Positions 57,598 through 64,000 of a DNA stretch of 64,000 nucleotides are shown one piece after another. Source of the DNA: a virus. Location of the stretch: positions 1 through 64,000 of the IMG/VR virus record IMGVR_UViG_3300020156_000448. One strand, 5' to 3'. How positions within the stretch are numbered: position 1 is the first letter of the stretch; every line of letters begins with the position of its first letter. Both the position numbers and the translations under genes were made by a program. Below the pieces are notes generated by a model. That model did not search any database. It had not been told where the DNA came from and saw only the letters and a program-made list of their open reading frames with translations.

Positions 57598-59565
57598 TTA
57601 AGCGCCACCATTATATGAATTAAAGTTATTCATTCTCTGAAATATAGATTGCCCAGCTCCGCCGCGATTTCCTGCACCATTTCCAGAAATGCTTGGGAAT
57701 TGATTTCCACCCAAAGGAAGATTCATAACTCTAGATGTTAAAGCCTTTCTTGAGGTTCTTTCAGTACTTAAAAAACATGCTCCTGCAAAGCAGTCAGCGA
57801 CATCCTTAGTTTTAACTACTCCTGCATGATTCGCAACAATATTTGGTCCTCTAGCTGTTCGCTTAACTCTTAAGTTCTGCAATTCAACCTTTAATTGTAA
57901 ATCATTTTGACAAGCAATTACTCGCCCATCCAACATAATTGTTCTTAGGTTGTCATATATCTCACGAGCTTTATTACCATTGAATGATAGCAATCTTACA
58001 GGCAGTCCTCTTCTTCTAAAAAAGCTTATAGATTCAGTACTTTGCATACCATCATAAGAGAATGAAACTACTCTGAACTTCCTTGCTACATCAGCAATGT
58101 AATGAAGTATCTCATTAATTGTATACTCCTTACCTGTCTCATTATCCACAAAATGTTCTGGATTTCTTTTGGATGGAGTCCAGAAAAAACTATCATCCTC
58201 GATATAGAAATTTTCATATTGATTAGTTTTAGGATTAAATCTATACTCGTAATGGATAATACAATAAGCGTAATTACAAGTTTTAAAAGCGCAGTCGATA
58301 TGCATATAATATTTAATCATTGCATTTTCAGGACCAGGTTTCTTAGCGATATTTTCTGGATTAGCAAATGCGTATTCCACAGCAGTTTCTGGAAGATAAA
58401 CATCTGCACCTTCGTCTACAAACTGAGCACCAAATAGCTTATCGAATGATAAACCTTCAGCATCCTCTTCGTAGATCATATCGCTTTCTAAGAATTCCTT
58501 GGTCATGTCATTTCTCCACTCCCAAGTAGGCATCTGAATTACTAAAAAGTTATCAGCCTGAGGAAGTCTACCTTGATCAAAGTTCGTCCAAAACTTCCCT
58601 TCTTTTTTATTAGGCATTGATGTCATCATAACTCTACCAGCCTCTGGATGAAGAGCACGGTAGGTTGTCGTCTGCGCCAAGATAGCTTCCAAGAGCTTTG
58701 TATCGTTATCTTTTCCGTCTGTATTAAAAAGCGCAAACTCATCGAAATAAGCGAGAATGGTAGCAGTTCCGTGGAGGGCTGCTGAATTAGAGTGAATAGC
58801 TGCAACTTCAATAGAACCCTTCAGTTGAACGTTATGCATCCCCATTGCTTTTTGTCTTTTGTATCTCTGCTCATCAAATTCAGTCCTATAGAATACGGTT
58901 TCTTCTTCTGGAGTATATCTAGCTTCTAGCAAAGGACTTTCCATTGCACGTTCCTTGTGCATTTTAAGACCAGTGTTTTTAGCCTGCGTTAAACTCGTTG
59001 CTGCTATAAATATACGAAGTGGCTCTGCTCCGCGCACGCCCAAATATCCTTGAGGATGATTTAAGCATTTAGAACCACAATCAGGACAAAGCTCTCCGCT
59101 TTGCACCGGCTTCATGTCCTTACATTTAGGACATACTATCATAGTAATAAGTTTATATACCTCATAAGCTGTTATAGCGCTACTAAGGAAGGTCTTTCCT
59201 GAACGACGCCCTAGTGCCATAACTAAATACTGAAATGGTTTTGTGATCTCTCCGCTTTGTACCTTTTTAGCCTTAGCCAAAAGCCAAGGATTGCCTTGAC
59301 CATAATTATCAATCTTCTCAATAAGCTCAAGGTCTTCGTCAGTAATTTTTATACTTTCGTTGCCAGGAGTATTGATATAAAATAATTTAAGAATTAGTTT
59401 AGCGTATGGGAAAACACCAAAATCTAAACCTAAGTCTTCCACAAACTGCAATATACTCATCAAGCCTGATGACGATGAACTCTTTTTCTCGTATAGCTTT
59501 TTCTTTACCATGTCCGCAAGCATTTGATCTAAATCAATTACTTCGGACTTATTTTTAGCTGCCAT
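57598..59565 (-). CDS. terL: Terminase large subunit
   Basis: A 655-residue packaging motor. The Walker A-type loop is ALGRRSGKTFLSSA near 117-130 and the Walker B is TILAYFDEFALF near 268-279 with the catalytic Glu. An RNase-H-like nuclease domain begins near 420 (YYMHIDCAFKTCNYAYCIIH) and closes with a DCFAGACFLS segment. Between Walker A and B, near 145-170, lies an inserted zinc ribbon (CPKC ... CPDCGSKC), uncommon in large terminases. The C-terminus is Gly/Asn-rich. It translocates genomic DNA into the prohead and cuts it. Confidence 0.92.
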   Translation of the reverse strand: MAAKNKSEVIDLDQMLADMVKKKLYEKKSSSSSGLMSILQFVEDLGLDFGVFPYAKLILKLFYINTPGNESIKITDEDLELIEKIDNYGQGNPWLLAKAKKVQSGEITKPFQYLVMALGRRSGKTFLSSAITAYEVYKLITMIVCPKCKDMKPVQSGELCPDCGSKCLNHPQGYLGVRGAEPLRIFIAATSLTQAKNTGLKMHKERAMESPLLEARYTPEEETVFYRTEFDEQRYKRQKAMGMHNVQLKGSIEVAAIHSNSAALHGTATILAYFDEFALFNTDGKDNDTKLLEAILAQTTTYRALHPEAGRVMMTSMPNKKEGKFWTNFDQGRLPQADNFLVIQMPTWEWRNDMTKEFLESDMIYEEDAEGLSFDKLFGAQFVDEGADVYLPETAVEYAFANPENIAKKPGPENAMIKYYMHIDCAFKTCNYAYCIIHYEYRFNPKTNQYENFYIEDDSFFWTPSKRNPEHFVDNETGKEYTINEILHYIADVARKFRVVSFSYDGMQSTESISFFRRRGLPVRLLSFNGNKAREIYDNLRTIMLDGRVIACQNDLQLKVELQNLRVKRTARGPNIVANHAGVVKTKDVADCFAGACFLSTERTSRKALTSRVMNLPLGGNQFPSISGNGAGNRGGAGQSIFQRMNNFNSYNGGA

Positions 59566-59584
59566 TTATATCACCCTTTTAAAT

Positions 59585-60433
59585 TTAACTATCCACTTCG
59601 TCGTCAGGATTGTTATTTACTGAATTAAACGCTTCTAGGAATTTGATCTGGTCTTCTGGAGATAACTTACTCAGCACCATTTCCAATTTCTTCTGGAATA
59701 TTTTGTTAAGTGTCTGTTTTGATTCTTCTGAAGACTGATCCATTCCAAGCATCTTTAATTTGAAATCTTGTATTTTAACAACGGCATCACTTAGGTTTTT
59801 TAAAACCTTAGATATTGCCAAATTCTGATCGATATTTTTAGGATTACTGTATACAACAAGCTCTTCTGCCTTTTGCATTAGAATTTCTTCCAACTCCATC
59901 AGTCTGTTAGGGAGTGTAGACTTCTCGCGCTCTCTGATGGCTTCCCGTAACTCTGTAAGTTTTTCTTTTCTCTTATAATCAACTTCTCTATAAATGGGCA
60001 TAAAGTGTTGATCCATATGGTTCTTAACCTGATCCCACCTAATTTCTTTTCCGTATTTCTCAAATATATACTTCTTGACTTCAGTAGGACTATATCTAGT
60101 CATTAAATAAATCTTATGGATTTGAGGATCATCAATTGCCAATTGACACACACGACAGTTAGACCTGAATGAAAAACCATGTTCTCCCTCTTCAGCCTTT
60201 TTTGTTCTAATGGTATCAATTTCTCGCTCTAAAGATTCAATCTCTCTAGTAGAGACCTTTTGTGGATTAAGATCAACATAGTCTTCATAATTCTTAACTA
60301 TATCTTCTCCCATACTTTCTCTAAGAACGTCTAAATCGTCATTATTAACCACTTTGTGGGGAGTGATTTCTCTTGGTTCAAATTCTTCTTTATTATCTTC
60401 AAATTCATTAAATTCGTCATCTAAATTTGGCAT
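59585..60433 (-). CDS. Candidate terminase small subunit
   Basis: A 282-residue protein directly upstream of the large terminase (19-base gap). Acidic N-terminus, a Cys-x-x-Cys near 92-95, and a helix-turn-helix-like region (RYSPTEVKKYIFEKYGKEIR, then WDQVKNHMDQHF) near 112-145. Long helices follow (LPNRLMELEEILMQKAEELV), suited to ring oligomers. Position plus a DNA-binding-like helical pair supports the call; no direct family match was recognised. Confidence 0.55.
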   Translation of the reverse strand: MPNLDDEFNEFEDNKEEFEPREITPHKVVNNDDLDVLRESMGEDIVKNYEDYVDLNPQKVSTREIESLEREIDTIRTKKAEEGEHGFSFRSNCRVCQLAIDDPQIHKIYLMTRYSPTEVKKYIFEKYGKEIRWDQVKNHMDQHFMPIYREVDYKRKEKLTELREAIREREKSTLPNRLMELEEILMQKAEELVVYSNPKNIDQNLAISKVLKNLSDAVVKIQDFKLKMLGMDQSSEESKQTLNKIFQKKLEMVLSKLSPEDQIKFLEAFNSVNNNPDDEVDS

Positions 60434-60608
60434 CGCAAAACTTTCTCCTGTTCAGGTCATTTCCATATATTGATATAACTTTGATTATTTACCTTTTTTG
60501 GAGCCTGACAACATAGCAAGAAAAGCAATATAGCCTAATGCATCTAGATATGCCAAATTAAAACCATGGTAAAAAGTAGCTACTATCTAAATTAAAAAGA
60601 AATTGGGT

Positions 60609-60645
60609 ATAAAAAATGGGGATCGTTTTCAAAGCGATCCCCATT
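60609..60645 (-). terminator. Rho-independent terminator
   Basis: AATGGGGATCG pairs perfectly with CGATCCCCATT, followed on the minus strand by a T-rich tract. It separates the gene at 60656 from the terminase unit. The 222-base gap to 60433 also holds a short protein-like open stretch without a start. Confidence 0.9.
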
Positions 60646-60655
60646 GGTAACTAAT

Positions 60656-61414
60656 TTATTTTTTAAATTTGCAAAACTTATGCGATTCGCCTGAAGCAGT
60701 TCTTATCTCATTATAAAATGGACATTTGGAAGCCCTGCAAACACTATGCACATTGATTTCTGTATCATATTTAGGACAATACGTGTATTCACTTCCATCT
60801 TCATATACTTCAGCTATAATCTCATTACCTTCAGTTGCTGCTTTTTTAGTAAAGGCTTTCTGAGTTTCAGGAAGCCAAATACCAAACCACTCATACCATT
60901 GATCCCAAGTTTGGCGTTCAAGCTCTGAAGAGGCGTAGGTAAATAAACTCTCTTCCTGTGCCGCTAATGAAAGATTTATAACCATATTCTCAACAAAAGG
61001 GGATAATGATTTATGAATCTCTTCGAGTACAGCTTCACTTCTTTGAGATTGTATATAAGCGATGCAAGCTTCTAATCCCAACTTATCAGCAGTAGATACT
61101 GGCATAATCTGACCAAGGCTTGTAGTGCATGTTAATGCTTTAACTACCTTCCTTGGGGGTTCACTGTACAGTGTTGCTTGTATAATGTGTCTAATATCAT
61201 CGTAGCTTTCTGGAGGTCGCTCGTCAGCTAAATTGCTATCAAAAGCCACCTTAATGGCAGCTTCAACAACATCATAATTGTGCCCCTCGGTTAGCAATCT
61301 ATGGGTAATTTGCTCAGCATTATAATCAACTTGTAGCTCTTTTACCTTAGCCACAACAGAGCGAACCATATCTTGCTTCCTTTTCGAGAGTACTTTCATT
61401 AATTGTTCGTACAT
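60656..61414 (-). CDS. Uncharacterised helical protein with C-terminal Cys cluster
   Basis: A 252-residue protein. It is mostly helical (RKQDMVRSVVAKVKELQVDY; CIAYIQSQRSEAVLEEIHKS). The last 45 residues have Cys at four positions with His (YCPKYDTEINVHSVCRASKC ... FCKF), consistent with one zinc site. Single-gene end of a transcript, closed by a strong terminator. Function unknown. Confidence 0.6.
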   Translation of the reverse strand: MYEQLMKVLSKRKQDMVRSVVAKVKELQVDYNAEQITHRLLTEGHNYDVVEAAIKVAFDSNLADERPPESYDDIRHIIQATLYSEPPRKVVKALTCTTSLGQIMPVSTADKLGLEACIAYIQSQRSEAVLEEIHKSLSPFVENMVINLSLAAQEESLFTYASSELERQTWDQWYEWFGIWLPETQKAFTKKAATEGNEIIAEVYEDGSEYTYCPKYDTEINVHSVCRASKCPFYNEIRTASGESHKFCKFKK

Positions 61415-61440
61415 AGCAGTTTACGTCTTTAAGCTTCAGT

Positions 61441-62370
61441 TTAGTAAGCTTGGGCACCAAGTCCTATAATCTGATCTTGATTCAACTGCGCCTCATATAC
61501 AAACCCGCCTTTAGCTCTTCCAAGGCGATCTTGAGTAATACCCACAAGCAATCCGTTTCTGTTCGCTTTAACAACTGTGCCTCTTACAGGCATTCCATCT
61601 GCTTCGTACCATTCGAGGTTGCTACCAATAGTGATATCCAAGCCTCTAGCATCTTTATACGACAATTTAGATATATCTATGTAATCATCTTCTGTTTGCC
61701 ATTCAATTGAGCAATTTTCATTACGAGCAAACTTAATTAAGGGATCATTTGGATTAACTGTTGCCACTGTGCCAATTCCGCCTTCAGGTGTCCACTCATA
61801 CATGATGACATCATTTCTAGTAAAATTACCTGAAGCTGCAACTACAGCGTTCCAGGCGCTTCCATCCTCTAGATTGCCTTTAAGGGACGCATATACAGTT
61901 CCCTTATTATGCCAAATTCCGCCCTCTTCGCTAAGGTTCATACCTTTGTTTTTAATATATTCATATGTATTGGCAATGACATGCTGAAGCAATTCCTGAG
62001 AAACAAATCTGGAAGAACCACACTCGCAAGTAAATCCCTTTTGGAGATTTGCACGCTTGTAGTTATCTCCGCAACCTGCGCATTCAAACAATTTATCATT
62101 CTTATCTTCGTGAGCGCGTTTAATTTCATCTGTTGCAGTTACGGCAGTGCCACAATGATCGCATAGACCTTGACACTGATTAATTAAATAATCTTTAGTA
62201 AACATTTTACTGCAAGCTTCGCAAACGAAATCTGCATACTTAGACATCTCCGCTCTACTTTGCATCAAATTGGCTTCTCTGCGCTTATTAGCAAGCTTCT
62301 CGGTTAAGTCATTCAACCATGACCTGTCACCATCACGCTTATTTACAAGGCTATAATCATGGTGTTCCAT
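61441..62370 (-). CDS. Zinc-ribbon protein with KOW/SH3-like C-terminal region
   Basis: A 309-residue product from MEHHDYSLVN, chosen on GGAGGAAAA. There are three or four Cys pairs between about 50 and 125 (CEACSKMF, LCDHCGT, ECAGCGDNY, FTCECGSS). The C-terminal half has two small beta-barrel-like repeats (MPVRGTVVKANRNGLLVGIT). Likely nucleic-acid or polymerase binding; function not assignable. Confidence 0.62.
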   Translation of the reverse strand: MEHHDYSLVNKRDGDRSWLNDLTEKLANKRREANLMQSRAEMSKYADFVCEACSKMFTKDYLINQCQGLCDHCGTAVTATDEIKRAHEDKNDKLFECAGCGDNYKRANLQKGFTCECGSSRFVSQELLQHVIANTYEYIKNKGMNLSEEGGIWHNKGTVYASLKGNLEDGSAWNAVVAASGNFTRNDVIMYEWTPEGGIGTVATVNPNDPLIKFARNENCSIEWQTEDDYIDISKLSYKDARGLDITIGSNLEWYEADGMPVRGTVVKANRNGLLVGITQDRLGRAKGGFVYEAQLNQDQIIGLGAQAY

Positions 62371-62438
62371 AGATTTTTCCTCCAGGTTTTTATGCAATAA
62401 ATCTTCAAATGATTTTTACTAAAGTCCTTTTATTAGTA

Positions 62439-62759
62439 TTAAAATTCATTATCATACAATGCATTAGCTAAGTACTTATTTATAATCAACTTGGGCATTT
62501 CTGTTTCAATATGCCTTTTTATATTCTGTGAGAAGGTATAATTTCTAAGATCAGAGTTATATACACCGTCACAAAACAAAATATAGGAGTCATTTACCAA
62601 ATCTTCAAAATAAGATTCGACTTCGAACTTTACCACATTAATCATAATTATCTTTTTAATGATTGGAAAATAATGATCCCACAGCTTATTAATCGCATTA
62701 GTATCATTATCTTCTTGAGCTAAATATACAAGATAATTAAGATTCTTCTGGGAAAGCAT
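62439..62759 (-). CDS. Sigma-70 region-2-like protein (short)
   Basis: A 106-residue protein that reads like sigma region 2 alone: NYLVYLAQEDNDTNAINKLW, DHYFPIIKKII, then YFEDLVNDSYILFCDGV and NYTFSQNIKRHIETEM, following the L-x-x-A-x-x-G-D...A...L and DL-x-Q/N-x-x-x layout. There is no region 4. It could direct RNA polymerase to promoters with only a -10 box, as T4 gp55 does. It overlaps the resolvase gene by 23 bases. The assignment is by pattern and needs a profile search. Confidence 0.5.
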   Translation of the reverse strand: MLSQKNLNYLVYLAQEDNDTNAINKLWDHYFPIIKKIIMINVVKFEVESYFEDLVNDSYILFCDGVYNSDLRNYTFSQNIKRHIETEMPKLIINKYLANALYDNEF

Positions 62760-63264
62760 CCTTTACCACATCCTTAAGAGCTTGCAGGTCTATGGAGCCA
62801 TATCTCTTTATTCCCCAAAATAATAAGCCTAGTGCATCGGCTTCATCTTCGCTCTCAATTTTCTTATTAAAATTAGTCTTTGCAGCCGCAATCATATCTT
62901 GCTTAGAAGCGCCACCATCTCCTGTTGCAGACAATTTAATTGTTGTTGGAGATATTCCCTGATATAAAATATTATTAACTGTACAGAATCGTTTTACAAT
63001 CCCTTGAAGTTCACCTTGCACTATTAGTGCACGAGACTGGGTTTTACTTCCCTTACTTCGAGCGCATTCAAATAAAACCAGATCAATGCCTAGCTCCAGC
63101 ATTTCGTTAAGGTTAGCTTCCATTCTAAGAAGGCGCATGTCCTTACTTTCATCTAATTTTATCTTACCGCAATCCCACGCTCCGCTTTTGACTTTCTTAG
63201 GACTAGCTGAATCCCAATATGCCCAACCCGTGGTCGATGCAACATCTAAACATAGAAGCTTCAA
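62737..63264 (-). CDS. RuvC-like Holliday junction resolvase
   Basis: A 175-residue RNase-H-fold nuclease with acidic residues in family order: KLLCLDVASTTGWAYW (first Asp), DLVLFECARSKGSK (Glu) and EDEADALGLLFWGIKR (the closing D-E-A-D-A). It would cut branched DNA before or during packaging. The start proposed is TTG with GAGGG eight bases upstream; a GTG five codons earlier exists. A GTATAATATC box lies about 30 bases before it. Confidence 0.85.
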   Translation of the reverse strand: MKLLCLDVASTTGWAYWDSASPKKVKSGAWDCGKIKLDESKDMRLLRMEANLNEMLELGIDLVLFECARSKGSKTQSRALIVQGELQGIVKRFCTVNNILYQGISPTTIKLSATGDGGASKQDMIAAAKTNFNKKIESEDEADALGLLFWGIKRYGSIDLQALKDVVKDAFPEES

Positions 63265-63293
63265 TATAATATCCCTCACTAATAGTGTATATA

Positions 63294-63303
63294 GATATTA
63301 TAC
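63294..63303 (-). promoter_or_regulatory. GTATAATATC box, candidate phage promoter
   Basis: Minus strand, 30-39 bases before the RuvC-like gene; contains an exact TATAAT, with no clear -35 at the usual distance. Confidence 0.42.
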
Positions 63304-63332
63304 TATATTTTTACTGCATTAGACCTATTTGA

Positions 63333-63620
63333 TTAATCTTCTGGCTCTTTAACTCTGAGTGTCCATTTATAAATCGAGCCATAATCACAGGTATCGCATC
63401 CATGACTATGTTCTCTATCAGGCTCTTCAAAATCGGCAGTTTTAAATAACTGCGATAATGCAATAATTGTTTTTGTCTTAAGCGGACAATATTCATACAT
63501 TCTTTGTGCAGATATTGTTACATAACCATTATCTCTAATAATTTTTAATTCGGTGGATTCAATGTCGTAACTATGTAAACCGTCAAAAATGATATTTTTT
63601 ATTTGTTCGTCAGTAATCAT
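63333..63620 (-). CDS. Uncharacterised small protein with His/Cys motif
   Basis: A 95-residue protein. EHSHGCDTCDYGSIYKWTLR near 71-90 has His-x-His and C-x-x-C in a metal-binding arrangement, followed by a terminal strand. The N-terminus is alpha/beta. No family name can be given. The overlapping frame at 63311-63496 is not supported. Confidence 0.6.
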   Translation of the reverse strand: MITDEQIKNIIFDGLHSYDIESTELKIIRDNGYVTISAQRMYEYCPLKTKTIIALSQLFKTADFEEPDREHSHGCDTCDYGSIYKWTLRVKEPED

Positions 63621-63631
63621 CTTATTTCTTT

Positions 63632-64000
63632 CTAATTTAATAATAGAGAATGCTGTTGTTGACCATAAAACATAAACAAAAACTCAAGCAATAACTGATA
63701 TCGGCGTTCATTGGAAAGATTTTCTTTTCTTCCTAAAAGCTGAGCGTCACCCAAAAACCTATACATTAAGACAAGTTGATCCATTTGCTTTGATCTAGCC
63801 ACGTTGCACGCAATTTTTAACACAAAAGGGTGGGGTGGGGTGATTCCTTCCTGCCCATATTCAATTGCATCTTGCTTTATTGCATCTCTAATTGAAGTTG
63901 CGTCATGATATCCAATATCCATATACTTCTTCATTAAAATCCATGTTCTAGCCTTGATTAATAAATTATGAAATATTAACTCTGGATGGACTTCACGCTC
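63632..64000 (-). CDS. Partial gene, 5' end beyond the window
   Basis: The frame stays open from the TAG at 63632 to the window edge (22 codons before the first visible ATG at 63934). That ATG has no ribosome site, so the true start probably lies to the right. The visible 122 residues are helical (VLKIACNVARSKQMDQLVLM; RRYQLLLEFLFMFYG) without a recognised motif. Confidence 0.6.
   Translation of the reverse strand, partial: EREVHPELIFHNLLIKARTWILMKKYMDIGYHDATSIRDAIKQDAIEYGQEGITPPHPFVLKIACNVARSKQMDQLVLMYRFLGDAQLLGRKENLSNERRYQLLLEFLFMFYGQQQHSLLLN

Noticed and set aside
60480-60600. Protein-like stretch of about 29 codons ending in GSKKGK on the minus strand
   Set aside because: No start codon with a ribosome site; a stop lies just upstream. 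Possibly a gene remnant, but too short to claim.

Overview
The window is a contiguous piece of a tailed double-stranded DNA phage genome (Caudoviricetes), probably a large one. It carries a large terminase subunit, a candidate small terminase, three very long tail-fibre-like genes, an endolysin and a RuvC-type resolvase. Genes are tightly packed in long one-strand runs with 1-30 base overlaps. There are also many enzymes that small phages rarely carry. No ribosomal RNA, tRNA or host housekeeping genes were seen. The host cannot be read from the sequence. Shine-Dalgarno sites (AGGAG, GGGAG) are common, and several genes are best explained by TTG starts.

Layout. 1-2.2 kb, minus strand: a zinc-ribbon amidoligase and a zinc peptidase. 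2.4-8.2 kb, mostly plus strand: a regulatory block with an ECF-type sigma factor, two AT-hook-like basic proteins and small zinc-binding or basic proteins, plus a minus-strand ankyrin protein. 8.2-9.06 kb: about 0.9 kb without a credible protein gene, containing a run of hairpins that ends in a terminator (a candidate structured RNA) and iterated dyads. 9.06-15 kb, minus: a cassette of about twelve tiny membrane proteins with overlapping stops and starts, broken by a block of iterated GAAT/ATTC dyads. 15.4-18.6 kb, minus: a tandem set of unrelated-length small proteins that share one short N-terminal motif. 18.6-33.6 kb, minus: accessory and nucleotide-metabolism genes, including a NADAR protein beside a DarG-like macrodomain, a PD-(D/E)XK-like protein, a B3-like DNA-binding protein, a metallophosphoesterase, a GMP-reductase-like enzyme, an endolysin, a degenerate adenylate kinase and two tandem sulfotransferase-like proteins. 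33.6-41.9 kb: three paralogous fibres. 41.9-60.4 kb: HAD protein, CCA-adding/poly(A)-polymerase-type nucleotidyltransferases, DUF192 protein, a complete two-component system, a 2,025-residue multidomain protein, a trypsin-fold protease and the terminase. 60.6-64 kb: zinc-ribbon protein, a sigma-region-2-like protein, RuvC, and a gene that runs off the right edge.

How the parts may work together. Two sigma-like proteins (one ECF-type, one with region 2 only) and a recurring GTATA-type box 20-40 bases before minus-strand genes suggest phage-directed transcription. The NADAR/macrodomain pair fits reversal of host DNA ADP-ribosylation (DarTG-type defence). The kinase/response-regulator pair and the three tRNA-nucleotidyltransferase-like proteins lie inside the run between fibres and terminase, so they are probably co-expressed with virion genes. 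The strongest candidates for undescribed systems are the shared-N-terminus gene array (15.4-18.6 kb), the tiny-membrane-protein cassette (9-14 kb), the embedded two-component system and the structured RNA at 8.2-8.9 kb. All functional statements are inferred from motifs visible in the translations; no database search was run.
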